A stretch of DNA of 64,000 bases from a bacterium (GTDB lineage Bacteria > Bacillota > Bacilli > Lactobacillales > Streptococcaceae). The stretch spans positions 1 to 64,000 of the forward strand of contig CAJNDL010000001.1 in NCBI GenBank assembly GCA_905221505.1, in the 5' to 3' direction. A program made the position numbers and the translations under genes. The notes beneath the pieces were generated by a model, which saw only the letters and a list, made by a program, of their open reading frames with translations, was not told the origin of the DNA and ran no database searches. Of the stretch, positions 25,508 through 35,051 are shown piece after piece (positions within the stretch are counted from its first letter, which is position 1; each line of letters opens with the position of its first letter).

Positions 25508-26377
25508 ATGATGGCAAAAGAACTACAAGACTGGTTTCCTGAAGCTCAGATTTCAGACCAACCAGTAGAGAAAGAGGGTTACTTAACTCTTCCTTTGGCT
25601 TCTCAGCAGTGGATTTTGCTGGAGGAAACTGGGCTCAGCGAGCGTGAAAAGCAGTTGGTTGCCCTTTTGACCCAGCAGGAGCAGGCTAGTTCTCTCAATC
25701 CTTGGTATCCCTATCTGATTGAGGGAAAGGGGCAGGCACCGCAAGCTTTCAAAAAGATTCAGCTGGTTTATTGCCATCTTTCCTATTTTCAACAGGAAAA
25801 TCTAGCCTCTTGGTTAGACATGATGCGAACTCTTTTTCCTAACTGTCAGACGGTGCTTCAGGTCGGAGCTCAGGATTATGTTTTCGTGCTTCAACAAGAT
25901 AAGTATACCTCTGTCCGATCAATCTTATCTGATACGATTGAAGCGGTTGAGTATGACTTTGGACTGCGTTTGTCTATCATGTTAGGCCAAGTTTGGTCTC
26001 AGGCAGCACATCAAGCTCTGTCAGACTTAATCAAAGCGGAGCGGGATTTGTTTAAGACTTGGTGGCGTCAGGGTCACCAAGGTGTTCATACCTTTTCGCA
26101 ACTCTATCTTTGGAGTATAGGGGAAAGGCTCGTGGACCTGAGAGTCATTAAAGAATGCCTGCATCAGATGATTTTGGACCAGGATCAGATTCAGGAAATT
26201 ATTCTCTCCCTTTGGGAAAATAGTGCAGTCTTAACCAAAACAGCCCAGCAACTCTATCTGCATCGCAATTCTCTCCAATACAAGATTGATAAATGGGAAG
26301 AATTGACAGGGCTTCAGTTGAAGGAATTGACTGACCTGACCTTGTGTTATCAATTGATTTTACCAGACATTCTCTAA
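25508..26377 (+). CDS. PucR/CdaR-type regulator with C-terminal helix-turn-helix
   Basis: This 289-aa protein has a PucR C-terminal helix-turn-helix at its end (TAQQLYLHRNSLQYKIDKWEELTG, split about 245-268). The N-terminal part matches no fold I recognise. It starts 4 bp after mrnC and is followed by a terminator and then msmK, 112 bp on. Location beside the shared sugar-ABC ATPase suggests, but does not show, control of sugar uptake. Confidence 0.75.
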   Translation: MMAKELQDWFPEAQISDQPVEKEGYLTLPLASQQWILLEETGLSEREKQLVALLTQQEQASSLNPWYPYLIEGKGQAPQAFKKIQLVYCHLSYFQQENLASWLDMMRTLFPNCQTVLQVGAQDYVFVLQQDKYTSVRSILSDTIEAVEYDFGLRLSIMLGQVWSQAAHQALSDLIKAERDLFKTWWRQGHQGVHTFSQLYLWSIGERLVDLRVIKECLHQMILDQDQIQEIILSLWENSAVLTKTAQQLYLHRNSLQYKIDKWEELTGLQLKELTDLTLCYQLILPDIL

Positions 26378-26413
26378 AGTTTTGTGCAAGTTGCACAGAA
26401 CTTTTTTATTTTT
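26376..26413 (+). terminator. Terminator after the PucR-type gene
   Basis: Stem aaagttttgtgca with tgcacagaactttt, then a long T run. It overlaps the TAA stop codon. Confidence 0.8.
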
Positions 26414-26435
26414 TTGGTCACCTTGCCATAGAAAT

Positions 26436-26457
26436 GTAAAGCGTTTTCATCTATAAT
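26436..26457 (+). promoter_or_regulatory. msmK promoter with cre-like site
   Basis: The -10 TATAAT is at 26452-26457. The 14-mer GTAAAGCGTTTTCA (26436-26449) matches 8 of 10 fixed cre positions and abuts the -10, so CcpA binding would occlude RNA polymerase. No good -35 at normal spacing. Confidence 0.55.
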
Positions 26458-26489
26458 AAAACTATCAAAAGACAAAAGGAGTTCACCTC

Positions 26490-27620
26490 ATGGTAGAATT
26501 GAATCTTAAAAATATTTACAAAAAATATCCAAACAGCGAACACTACTCAGTTGAAGACTTCAACTTGGACATCAAAGACAAAGAATTTATCGTTTTCGTA
26601 GGTCCTTCAGGATGTGGTAAATCAACAACTCTTCGTATGATTGCTGGTCTTGAAGATATCACAGAAGGTACTGCATCTATCGACGGCGTGGTTGTCAACG
26701 ACGTGGCTCCAAAAGACCGCGACATCGCCATGGTATTCCAAAACTACGCTCTTTACCCACACATGACTGTGTATGACAACATGGCTTTCGGTTTGAAATT
26801 GCGTAAATACAGCAAGGAAGATATCGACAAACGTGTACAAGAAGCAGCTGAAATCCTTGGATTGAAAGAGTTCTTGGAACGTAAACCTGCTGACCTTTCT
26901 GGTGGTCAACGTCAACGTGTTGCCATGGGTCGTGCGATTGTCCGCGATGCAAAAGTGTTCTTGATGGACGAACCTTTGTCAAACTTGGATGCCAAACTTC
27001 GTGTATCTATGCGTGCTGAAATTGCGAAAATCCACCGTCGTATCGGAGCTACAACTATCTACGTAACTCACGACCAAACTGAAGCGATGACACTTGCAGA
27101 CCGTATCGTTATCATGTCAGCAACTAAGAACCCTGCGGGTACAGGTACTATCGGACGTGTAGAACAAATCGGTACTCCTCAAGAAGTTTACAAAAACCCA
27201 GTTAACAAGTTCGTTGCAGGATTCATCGGAAGCCCAGCTATGAACTTCATCAACGTGCAATTGGTTGGTAGCGAAATTGTTTCTGATGGTTTCCGTTTGA
27301 AAGTGCCAGAAGGAGCATTGAAAGTTCTTCGTGAAAAAGGCTATGAAGGTAAAGAATTGATCTTCGGTATCCGTCCAGAAGACGTGAATGCAGAGCCTGC
27401 TTTCCTTGAAACATTCCCAGAATCAGTTGTCAAAGCTACTATCTCAGTATCAGAATTGCTTGGTTCAGAATCTCACCTTTACTGCCAAGTTGGTAAAGAT
27501 GAATTTGTTGCTAAAGTTGATGCTCGTGACTACTTGCAAACAGGTGCAACAGTTGAACTTGGATTTGACTTGAACAAAGCACACTTCTTCGATGTAGAAA
27601 CTGAAAGAACAGTTTACTAA
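26490..27620 (+). CDS. msmK: Shared ATPase of sugar ABC transporters
   Basis: This 376-aa MalK/UgpC-type ATPase has Walker A GPSGCGKS (about 38-45), signature LSGGQRQR (about 135), Walker B VFLMDEP and the switch His in TIYVTHD. The C-terminal regulatory OB domain (about 235-376) is present. In pneumococci a single such ATPase energises several sugar importers (raffinose, maltodextrin, sialic acid). That matches its orphan setting here, with no permease or binding protein of the sugar class beside it. Confidence 0.93.
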   Translation: MVELNLKNIYKKYPNSEHYSVEDFNLDIKDKEFIVFVGPSGCGKSTTLRMIAGLEDITEGTASIDGVVVNDVAPKDRDIAMVFQNYALYPHMTVYDNMAFGLKLRKYSKEDIDKRVQEAAEILGLKEFLERKPADLSGGQRQRVAMGRAIVRDAKVFLMDEPLSNLDAKLRVSMRAEIAKIHRRIGATTIYVTHDQTEAMTLADRIVIMSATKNPAGTGTIGRVEQIGTPQEVYKNPVNKFVAGFIGSPAMNFINVQLVGSEIVSDGFRLKVPEGALKVLREKGYEGKELIFGIRPEDVNAEPAFLETFPESVVKATISVSELLGSESHLYCQVGKDEFVAKVDARDYLQTGATVELGFDLNKAHFFDVETERTVY

Positions 27621-27632
27621 GATAAATGAAAT

Positions 27633-27716
27633 GTCAAAACACTGCTAGAGAAATCTGGCAGTGTTTTTGGCGATTGAGTAGAAAAACTCTCCAATGAACT
27701 GGAGAGCTTTTTTTTA
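27633..27716. terminator. Two terminators between convergent msmK and the amino-acid ABC genes
   Basis: The first hairpin is aacactgc/gcagtgtt followed by TTTT (27633-27668). The second pairs actctcca with tggagagc, followed by eight T on the plus strand and flanked by A-rich sequence on the other side, so it may work both ways. Confidence 0.75.
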
Positions 27717-28373
27717 TTCTGCAGCTTGTTGCCAACGTTTTGCTAGCATATGAGACAAACTAGAGATTGCTAGGTTAAAGCTGAAGTAGATGAGGGCAAT
27801 CAGGATATATAGACTGAAGACTTGCTCTGGTTCGAAATAACGGCCCATGAGAATTTGGCTGGCTCCAAAGAGTTCTTGTAGGGCAATAACAGAGTAGAGA
27901 AGACTTGTATCCTTAATCACGGTTACAAACTGAGAAATGATGGCTGGTAGCATTTTACGGATTGCTTGTGGCAGGATGATGTGGTAGAGGATTTGTGCAG
28001 AAGTAAATCCTTGTGACATTCCTGCTTCGTACTGGCCCTTGTCCACGGCATTGAGACCGCCTCGGATAATCTCAGCCAAGGCTGCTGAGGTAAAGAGAGT
28101 AAAGGCAGTAATTCCTGCTGGTGTGGACTTCATCTTGAATACCAAAAAGATGGTGAAAATCCAGAGAAGGTTGGGAACATTACGTACAAATTCGATGTAA
28201 ATGCTGGAGATAATACGCAAGATAGGATTTTTCCCATTTCTCATGACCGCTAGAACTGTACCGATAAGTGTAGAGAGGACGATGGCAATCAGAGAAATGT
28301 AGAGGGTCAAGCCAAATCCTTTAAAGATAAAGACTAGGTTATCTGGGGTCAAAACTTCTAAAATAGATTCCAT
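27714..28373 (-). CDS. Polar amino-acid ABC transporter permease
   Basis: This 219-aa HisM/GlnP-type permease has about five membrane helices. The EAA loop reads EAGMSQGFTSAQILYHIILPQA (split; about 135-156), which contacts the ATPase. It is the last gene of a four-gene unit (ATPase, binding protein, permease, permease). The substrate is probably a polar amino acid and cannot be refined. Confidence 0.9.
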   Translation of the reverse strand: MESILEVLTPDNLVFIFKGFGLTLYISLIAIVLSTLIGTVLAVMRNGKNPILRIISSIYIEFVRNVPNLLWIFTIFLVFKMKSTPAGITAFTLFTSAALAEIIRGGLNAVDKGQYEAGMSQGFTSAQILYHIILPQAIRKMLPAIISQFVTVIKDTSLLYSVIALQELFGASQILMGRYFEPEQVFSLYILIALIYFSFNLAISSLSHMLAKRWQQAAE

Positions 28374-28382
28374 AGTAACCTC

Positions 28383-29060
28383 CTAAAGTGAATAGGCTTT
28401 TTTGTTGGCTTGCTCCATCTTGCGACCAAACTGGGCAACAGGGAAGCATAGAGAAAAGTAGAGAAGGGCAGCGCCTAAAAATGCTGGAATGTAGTTTCCG
28501 TTAAGAGCCGACCAAGACTTGGTCACAAACATCAAGTCCACTCCAGAGATGATAGCGACTGTAGAGGTGTTTTTGATGAGGTTGACGATTTGGTTGGTCA
28601 AAGGAGGGAGAATGATACGAAAGGCCTGAGGCAAGATAATCAAGCGCATAGCACTGATATAGGTAAAACCTTGCGACAAGGCAGCCTCCATCTGACCGCT
28701 AGGAATAGATTGAATCCCTGAACGAATAACCTCAGCGATATAGGCTCCGTGATAGAGTCCCACGCAGAGAACAGCCGTCCAATAAATCGGAATCATGATG
28801 ATATGGTCACTGATAAGAGGTAGGCCATAAAAAACGATAACAAACTGCACCAAGAGGGGAGTGTTTTGGTAAAATTCGACAAAGATGCGAGCTAAAATTC
28901 GTAAAATTGGACGTTTGCTAGTTGACATAGCCCCAAAGAAGATGCCCAAAACCATAGCTAGGATAAAGGATCCGATCGCTAGGGCAAGAGTGAAGAGGAA
29001 TCCATTGAAAAATTGGCCAAAATCCTGAAAATAGGCTGTCCAAGATGATAAATCTGTCAT
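28383..29060 (-). CDS. Polar amino-acid ABC transporter permease
   Basis: This 225-aa second permease has the same HisM/GlnP class and an EAA loop (EAALSQGFTYISAMRLIILPQ region, about 140-160). It is separated from its partner by only 9 bp and forms a likely heterodimeric channel. Confidence 0.9.
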   Translation of the reverse strand: MTDLSSWTAYFQDFGQFFNGFLFTLALAIGSFILAMVLGIFFGAMSTSKRPILRILARIFVEFYQNTPLLVQFVIVFYGLPLISDHIIMIPIYWTAVLCVGLYHGAYIAEVIRSGIQSIPSGQMEAALSQGFTYISAMRLIILPQAFRIILPPLTNQIVNLIKNTSTVAIISGVDLMFVTKSWSALNGNYIPAFLGAALLYFSLCFPVAQFGRKMEQANKKAYSL

Positions 29061-29072
29061 AGGGTGTCCTCC

Positions 29073-29867
29073 TTAATCTGCGGTATGGCTAGATGGTTTG
29101 AGCTTGTAATGATCATAAAGTTTTTGCAAACTACCATCCTTGCTCCATTTAGTAACCAAGTTATCAAGATAGTTGTTTAGCTCTGTATTCGATTTCTTGG
29201 TAACAATACCGTAGTCAGATGGCTTGAAACTATCATTTAGCAGTTCTGTGCGTTTGCTGATATAGCCAGATAGAATCGAGCGGTCAACGGAAAAGGCATC
29301 GATACGATGAGCATGAAGGGAAGTAATCAATTCTGGGTAGGAACCAAGTTCGACGAATTTAAACTTCAAGCCTTTCTTTTTACCTAGTTCGGTAATCAGA
29401 CGTTGGGTAATGGAACCTTGGGCAACTCCGATGGTTTTGCCGTTTAGGTCCTCAATCCTTTTGATTTTGGCAGATTTATTGACCAAAAAGCCAGATGCGT
29501 CCGTGTAGTAAGGGCTGGTGAAGTTGTAGAGTTTTTTGCGTTCGTCTGTGATGGTGAAGGTTGCAATGTCCATGTCAACCTGTTCATTGTCTAGAAGTGG
29601 TCCACGGGTTTGCGCGGTAACAGGTACATAGCGAACCTTGACCTTAAGCTCATCGGCGACCATCTTGGCCAAGTCGGTTTCGATACCAGAATAGGTCCCT
29701 GTCTTGGGATCCTTGTAGCCAAAATTGGGAACATCTTGTTTGACACCAACAACTAGCTCGCCTCTCTTTTGAATATCTGCGACACTGGTATCAGCCTGAA
29801 CTGGTTTTGCAGCAGCAAGGCTGAAAAGGCTAATCAATAATGCTGATAAAAAGAATTTCTTTTTCAT
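29073..29867 (-). CDS. Amino-acid-binding protein of the ABC transporter, without a lipobox
   Basis: This 264-aa protein is a family-3 extracellular solute-binding protein. The mature domain has GVKQDVPNFGY and DMDIATFTIT segments. The signal peptide runs to about residue 25 (hydrophobic core LSALLISLFSLAAA, cleavage near VQA-DT). It contains no cysteine, so it cannot be lipid-anchored, unlike most Gram-positive binding proteins. The start at 29867 is preceded by TAAGGAGG; a longer frame to 30059 would overlap the ATPase gene and is rejected. Confidence 0.88.
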   Translation of the reverse strand: MKKKFFLSALLISLFSLAAAKPVQADTSVADIQKRGELVVGVKQDVPNFGYKDPKTGTYSGIETDLAKMVADELKVKVRYVPVTAQTRGPLLDNEQVDMDIATFTITDERKKLYNFTSPYYTDASGFLVNKSAKIKRIEDLNGKTIGVAQGSITQRLITELGKKKGLKFKFVELGSYPELITSLHAHRIDAFSVDRSILSGYISKRTELLNDSFKPSDYGIVTKKSNTELNNYLDNLVTKWSKDGSLQKLYDHYKLKPSSHTAD

Positions 29868-29877
29868 AGGCGCCTCC

Positions 29878-30636
29878 TTATTTGACTTTGTCACTTTCGT
29901 GGTTGATGATTTTACTGAGGAATTGTTGGGCACGAGGTTCGCTTGGATTGTCGAAAAAGTCATCGACATCTGTCGTATCCACCAAAACTTCTCCGTCAGC
30001 CATAAAGATGATGCGGTCCGCAACTTCACGGGCAAAGCCCATTTCATGGGTAACGACAATCATATTCATACCCTCGTGGGCTAATTTTTGCATAACTGCT
30101 AGAACATCGCCGATGGTTTCAGGGTCAAGGGCAGATGTTGGCTCATCAAAGAGGAGGAGCTCAGGATGCATAGCGAGACCACGGGCGATGGCAATCCGTT
30201 GTTTCTGTCCACCAGAAAGCATGGCTGGATAAGAATCTTTCTTGTCCCACATATTTACAAATTCCAGATATTTTTGGGCTGTCTTTTCAGCTTCTTTTTT
30301 ATCAATTCCTAGAACTTTTATAGGTGCAAGTGTTACGTTTTCTAACACTGTTTTGTGAGGGTAGAGGTTAAAATGTTGGAAAACCATGCCGACTTCCTTG
30401 CGAAGAGGCACTAAATCTTTCTGGCTGGCACCAGCAACTTGGTGGCCATTTACTAGAAGACTTCCCTTGTCGACAGCCTCTAAACCATTGATGGTACGGA
30501 TAAGAGTGGATTTCCCAGAACCAGATGGTCCAAGGAGGACAACGACTTGTCCTTTTTCAAAACGGAGATTGATGTCGCGGAGTGCGTGGTAGTCTCCGTA
30601 ATATTTTTCGACGTGTTCAAATTCTACTAAAGCCAT
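29878..30636 (-). CDS. Polar amino-acid ABC transporter ATPase
   Basis: This 252-aa GlnQ/HisP-type ATPase has Walker A GPSGSGKS (about 33-40), signature LSGGQKQR, Walker B LLLFDEP and His-switch VVTHEM. It is the first gene of the unit, with AAGGAGA before ATG 30636; an upstream in-frame start at 30669 lacks such a site. The unit has no visible T-box or cre. Confidence 0.93.
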   Translation of the reverse strand: MALVEFEHVEKYYGDYHALRDINLRFEKGQVVVLLGPSGSGKSTLIRTINGLEAVDKGSLLVNGHQVAGASQKDLVPLRKEVGMVFQHFNLYPHKTVLENVTLAPIKVLGIDKKEAEKTAQKYLEFVNMWDKKDSYPAMLSGGQKQRIAIARGLAMHPELLLFDEPTSALDPETIGDVLAVMQKLAHEGMNMIVVTHEMGFAREVADRIIFMADGEVLVDTTDVDDFFDNPSEPRAQQFLSKIINHESDKVK

Positions 30637-30800
30637 AAAGAATCTCCTTTGTGTTATATTTTGTAACACGATTCTACACTAAAAGAATGGCCTTGTCAAA
30701 TCATATCTGAAAAAATTCACTAAAATTTTATAAAAAAGCAATCTGGATAGAGAAAACGTCTAAATCATGTTATAATGAAGCAATAGAATTCTTAGAAAGA

Positions 30801-33035
30801 GTGGATGTCTTTTTGATAACACCTACTTATGAATGGCAGTTTGCCCCGCAGGTTGAAGATGCGGATTTTACAAAGATAGCCAAGAAGGCTGGGCTGGGTC
30901 CTGAGGTGGCTCGCTTATTATTTGAAAGAGGGATTCAGGACCAAGAAAGTCTAAAGAAGTTTTTAGAACCTTCTTTGGAGGACTTGCATGACCCTTATCT
31001 ACTCCATGATATGGACAAGGCAGTGGAACGAATTCGTCAGGCCATTGAAGAAGGGGAAAATATTCTCATATATGGAGACTACGATGCGGATGGTATGACT
31101 TCGGCTTCGATTGTGAAGGAAAGTTTGGAACAGCTTGGTGCCGAGTGCCGTGTTTACCTGCCTAATCGTTTTACCGATGGCTATGGTCCCAATGCTAGTG
31201 TCTATAAATACTTTATAGAGCAAGAAGGGATTTCCTTGATTGTGACAGTGGACAATGGAGTTGCGGGTCATGAGGCGATTGCATTAGCCCAGTCTATGGG
31301 AGTGGATGTCATTGTGACTGACCACCATTCCATGCCTGAAACCTTGCCAGATGCTTATGCCATTGTCCATCCTGAGCATCCAGATGCGGACTATCCTTTC
31401 AAATATTTGGCTGGTTGTGGAGTGGCCTTCAAGCTGGCTTGTGCCCTTTTAGAAGAAGTGCAAGTGGAACTACTGGATTTGGTTGCTATCGGAACCATTG
31501 CAGATATGGTGAGTCTGACGGATGAAAATCGTATCTTGGTTCAATATGGTCTGGAAATGTTGGGGCATACTCAGCGTATTGGCCTACAAGAAATGCTGGA
31601 CATGGCTGGGATTGCTGCCAATGAAGTGACAGAAGAAACGGTTGGTTTCCAGATTGCTCCTCGTTTAAATGCCTTGGGCCGCTTGGATGATCCAAATCCT
31701 GCCATTGATTTGCTGACTGGGTTTGATGATGAGGGAGCGCATGAGATTGCACTCATGATTCATCAGAAAAACGAAGAGCGCAAGGAAATCGTTCAGTCTA
31801 TCTATGAAGAGGCTAAGACCATGGTGGATCCTGAGAAGAAGGTCCAAGTCTTGGCCAAGGAAGGCTGGAATCCTGGGGTTCTAGGAATCGTAGCTGGTCG
31901 TTTGTTGGAAGAATTGGGACAGACAGTTATTGTTCTTAATATAGAAGATGGTCGTGCCAAGGGTAGTGCTCGTAGTGTGGAAGCGGTCGATATTTTTGAA
32001 GCCTTGGATCCTCGTCGAGACCTCTTTATCGCCTTTGGCGGCCATGCTGGCGCAGCAGGAATGACGCTGGAGGTTGAGAAACTTTCAGATTTATCTCAGG
32101 TCTTGGAAGACTATGTCCGTGAAAAGGGCGCAGATGCTGCTGGCAAGAATAAGTTAAACCTAGATGAAGAGTTAGATTTGGAGAATTTGAGTCTTGAAAC
32201 GGTCAAGAATTTTGAGCGCTTGGCACCTTTTGGGATGGACAATCAGAAACCTGTCTTTTATATCAAGGATTTTCAGGTCGAAAGTGCTCGTACCATGGGG
32301 GCAGGCAATGCCCATCTCAAACTGAAAATTTCCAAGGGTGAGGCTAGTTTTGAAGTGGTGGCCTTCGGACAAGGCAGATGGGCAACAGAATTTGCTCAAA
32401 CCAAGAATCTAGAGTTGGCAGTCAAATTGTCTGTCAACCAATGGAATGGCCAAACCGCTCTTCAGTTGATGATGGTGGATGCGCGTGTGGAGGGGGTTCA
32501 ACTCTTTAACATCCGTGGGAAAAATGCAGTCTTGCCAGAAGGGATTCCAGTCTTGGATTTCTCTGGAGAAGTGCCAAATCTGGCGGATAGTGAAGCGGTT
32601 GTCGTAAAAACCATTCCTGAGGATATGACCCTGCTGAAGACCATTTTCCAGGAACAGCATTTCTCTGCGGTCTATTTCAAAAATGATATTGACAAGGCCT
32701 ACTATCTGACAGGGTATGGGACTAGAGAGCAGTTTGCCAAATTGTACAAGACCATTTACCAGTTTCCAGAGTTTGATATTCGCTACAAGCTGAAAGACTT
32801 GGCAGCTTATCTCAATATTCAACAAATCTTGCTGGTCAAGATGATTCAAGTATTTGAAGAACTAGGCTTTGTGACCATCAAAGATGGGGTCATGACAGTC
32901 AATAAAGAGGCATCAAAGCGGGAGATAGGAGAAAGTCAGATTTACCAAAATCTCAAGCAAACCGTTAAAGACCAAGAAATGATGGCGCTGGGTACGGTGC
33001 AAGAAATTTATGACTTTTTGATGGAAAAAGAATAG
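30801..33035 (+). CDS. recJ: Single-stranded-DNA exonuclease RecJ
   Basis: This 744-aa 5'-3' exonuclease works in recombination and repair. DHH-family motifs are present: YGDYDADGM (about 92-100, motif I), VTVDNG, and VTDHHSMPE (motif III, about 173). A DHHA1 domain with FGGHAGAAGM (about 413-422) follows, then an OB domain and a Firmicutes C-terminal extension. The start is uncertain: GTG 30801 or TTG 30813 are both in frame, and the second reads MITPTYEW and has GAGTGG upstream. Confidence 0.94.
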   Translation: MDVFLITPTYEWQFAPQVEDADFTKIAKKAGLGPEVARLLFERGIQDQESLKKFLEPSLEDLHDPYLLHDMDKAVERIRQAIEEGENILIYGDYDADGMTSASIVKESLEQLGAECRVYLPNRFTDGYGPNASVYKYFIEQEGISLIVTVDNGVAGHEAIALAQSMGVDVIVTDHHSMPETLPDAYAIVHPEHPDADYPFKYLAGCGVAFKLACALLEEVQVELLDLVAIGTIADMVSLTDENRILVQYGLEMLGHTQRIGLQEMLDMAGIAANEVTEETVGFQIAPRLNALGRLDDPNPAIDLLTGFDDEGAHEIALMIHQKNEERKEIVQSIYEEAKTMVDPEKKVQVLAKEGWNPGVLGIVAGRLLEELGQTVIVLNIEDGRAKGSARSVEAVDIFEALDPRRDLFIAFGGHAGAAGMTLEVEKLSDLSQVLEDYVREKGADAAGKNKLNLDEELDLENLSLETVKNFERLAPFGMDNQKPVFYIKDFQVESARTMGAGNAHLKLKISKGEASFEVVAFGQGRWATEFAQTKNLELAVKLSVNQWNGQTALQLMMVDARVEGVQLFNIRGKNAVLPEGIPVLDFSGEVPNLADSEAVVVKTIPEDMTLLKTIFQEQHFSAVYFKNDIDKAYYLTGYGTREQFAKLYKTIYQFPEFDIRYKLKDLAAYLNIQQILLVKMIQVFEELGFVTIKDGVMTVNKEASKREIGESQIYQNLKQTVKDQEMMALGTVQEIYDFLMEKE

Positions 33036-33040
33036 ACGTA

Positions 33041-33069
33041 GAAAAGAGTTGGGCAACCAGCTCTTTTTT
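33041..33069 (+). terminator. recJ terminator
   Basis: Stem aaaagagttgg with ccagctctttt around gcaa, then TT. Confidence 0.8.
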
Positions 33070-33086
33070 GAAAACAAATCTTCATT

Positions 33087-33114
33087 TTGAAAATCATCAA
33101 AAAAATGGTATAAT
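33087..33114 (+). promoter_or_regulatory. rnjB promoter
   Basis: TTGAAA (33087-33092), a 16-bp spacer and TATAAT (33109-33114) with TGg before it. It lies upstream of the BOX element, so the BOX is transcribed in a leader of about 200 nt. Confidence 0.8.
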
Positions 33115-33134
33115 GGTAGGAAAAGATTCGGCTA

Positions 33135-33249
33135 ATACTCAATGAAAATCAAATATCAAACTAGGAAGCTAGCTGCAGGTTGCTCAAAACACTGTTTTGA
33201 GGTTGCAGATGGAAGATGAAGTGGTTTGAATCTAATTTTTGAAGAGTAT
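33135..33249 (-). repeat. BOX repeat in the rnjB leader
   Basis: It begins ATACTCAATGAAAATCAAA (boxC end), contains CAAAACACTGTTTTGAGGTTGCAGAT and ends TTTTTGAAGAGTAT (boxA end), so it is inverted relative to rnjB. Confidence 0.85.
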
Positions 33250-33323
33250 AAAAGTAATAGTGCTTTTAGAATAAGAGGGTAAGAAACCCTATAATCAAGA
33301 TAAATTAAGCTTTCGGAGGAAAA

Positions 33324-34985
33324 ATGAGTAATATCAGTTTAACAACACTTGGTGGTGTACGTGAAAATGGGAAAAATATGTATATCGCTGAAATCGACGG
33401 GTCTATTTTCGTTTTGGATGCAGGTCTGAAATATCCTGAAAATGAACAACTAGGGGTAGACGTCGTTATTCCAAACATGGACTACCTTTTTGAAAATAGC
33501 GATCGTATCGCTGGGGTCTTCTTGACCCACGGACATGCGGATGCCATTGGTGCTCTGCCTTATCTCTTGGCTGAAGCTAAGGTGCCTGTATTTGGGTCTG
33601 AGTTGACCATTGAGTTGGCCAAACTCTTTGTCAAAGGAAATGATACGGTTAAGAAATTCAATGATTTCCATGTCATTGATGAGAATACGGAGATTGATTT
33701 TGGAGGGACTGTGGTTTCCTTCTTCCGTACAACCCACTCTATCCCAGAGAGTCTGGGTGTGGTCTTGAAGACGGCTGAAGGTAGCATCGTTTATACAGGT
33801 GACTTCAAATTTGACCAGACAGCTAGTGAATCTTATGCGACAGACTTTGCTCGTTTGGCAGAAATCGGTCGTGACGGAGTTCTAGCTCTGCTCAGCGATT
33901 CAGCCAATGCAGACAGCAATATCCAAGTGGCTAGTGAAAGTGAAGTTGGGGATGAAATTACCCAAACTATTGCAGATTGGGATGGGCGTATCATCGTTGC
34001 GGCGGTAGCCAGCAATCTCTCTCGTATCCAGCAGGTGTTTGATGCTGCGGATGCAACAGGCCGTCGTGTGGTCTTGACAGGGTTTGATATTGAAAATATC
34101 GTCCGCACCGCTATTCGTCTTAAGAAATTATCTCTAGCTAACGAGAGTCTTTTGATTAAGCCAAAAGATATGTCTCGTTTTGAAGACCATGAGTTGATTA
34201 TCCTTGAGACAGGCCGGATGGGTGAGCCGATCAATGGTCTTCGTAAGATGTCGATTGGTCGCCACCGTTATGTGGAAATCAAGGACGGTGATTTGGTCTA
34301 TATCGTAACCACTCCGTCTATCGCCAAAGAAGCAGTTATGGCGCGTGTGGAAAACATGATTTACCAAGCTGGAGGTGTTGTCAAATTAATCACTCAAAGC
34401 TTGCGTGTGTCAGGTCACGGAAATGCGCGTGATTTGCAGTTGATGATCAATCTCTTGCAGCCTAAGTATCTCTTCCCAATTCAAGGGGAATACCGTGAGT
34501 TGGATGCCCATGCTAAGGCTGCTATGGCCGTCGGGATGCTGCCGGAACGCATATTCATTCCTAAAAAGGGAACCAGCATGGCTTATGAGAATGGGGACTT
34601 TGTCCCAGCTGGCGCGGTTTCGGCAGGGGATGTCTTGATTGACGGAAATGCCATTGGTGATGTTGGAAATGTGGTTCTTCGTGACCGTAAGGTCTTGTCA
34701 GAGGATGGTATTTTCATCGTAGCAATTACCGTTAACCGTCGTGAAAAGAAAATTGTAGCCAAGGCTCGTGTGCACACGCGTGGATTCGTTTATCTCAAGA
34801 AGAGCCGTGATATTCTCCGTGAAAGTTCAGAATTGATTAACCAAACGGTAGAAGACTATCTTCAAGGAGATGACTTTGACTGGGCAGATCTCAAAGGGAA
34901 GGTTCGTGATAATCTGACCAAGTATCTCTTTGACCAAACCAAGCGTCGTCCAGCTATTTTACCAGTAGTCATGGAAGCAAAATAA
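33324..34985 (+). CDS. rnjB: Ribonuclease J2
   Basis: This 553-aa metallo-beta-lactamase/beta-CASP RNase acts in mRNA decay with RNase J1. Motif II reads THGHADAIG. RNase J1 has HGHEDHIG, so a metal-ligand His and Asp/His pattern are altered, the mark of RNase J2, which is a weak nuclease that partners J1. The C-terminal motif SGHGNARDLQLM and LFPIQGEYRE are intact. RBS CGGAGG precedes ATG 33324. Confidence 0.93.
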   Translation: MSNISLTTLGGVRENGKNMYIAEIDGSIFVLDAGLKYPENEQLGVDVVIPNMDYLFENSDRIAGVFLTHGHADAIGALPYLLAEAKVPVFGSELTIELAKLFVKGNDTVKKFNDFHVIDENTEIDFGGTVVSFFRTTHSIPESLGVVLKTAEGSIVYTGDFKFDQTASESYATDFARLAEIGRDGVLALLSDSANADSNIQVASESEVGDEITQTIADWDGRIIVAAVASNLSRIQQVFDAADATGRRVVLTGFDIENIVRTAIRLKKLSLANESLLIKPKDMSRFEDHELIILETGRMGEPINGLRKMSIGRHRYVEIKDGDLVYIVTTPSIAKEAVMARVENMIYQAGGVVKLITQSLRVSGHGNARDLQLMINLLQPKYLFPIQGEYRELDAHAKAAMAVGMLPERIFIPKKGTSMAYENGDFVPAGAVSAGDVLIDGNAIGDVGNVVLRDRKVLSEDGIFIVAITVNRREKKIVAKARVHTRGFVYLKKSRDILRESSELINQTVEDYLQGDDFDWADLKGKVRDNLTKYLFDQTKRRPAILPVVMEAK

Positions 34986-35003
34986 TTGTTGAAATAAATA
35001 GAG

Positions 35004-35030
35004 AGAAAGTCGAGTTTCGGCTTTTTCTTA
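35004..35030 (+). terminator. rnjB terminator
   Basis: Stem aaagtcg/cggcttt (one G-U pair) followed by TTCTT. Confidence 0.55.
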
Positions 35031-35051
35031 TAGAAAAATAGAGGAAAAAAT

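Noticed and set aside
29868..30059. Longer binding protein starting at 30059
   Set aside because: It would overlap the ATPase gene and put 64 non-secretory residues before a clear signal peptide with its own GGAGG.
33324..34985. Broken RNase J, based on the HGHADA active-site change
   Set aside because: The change is normal for RNase J2 orthologues in Firmicutes, so it marks identity and not damage.
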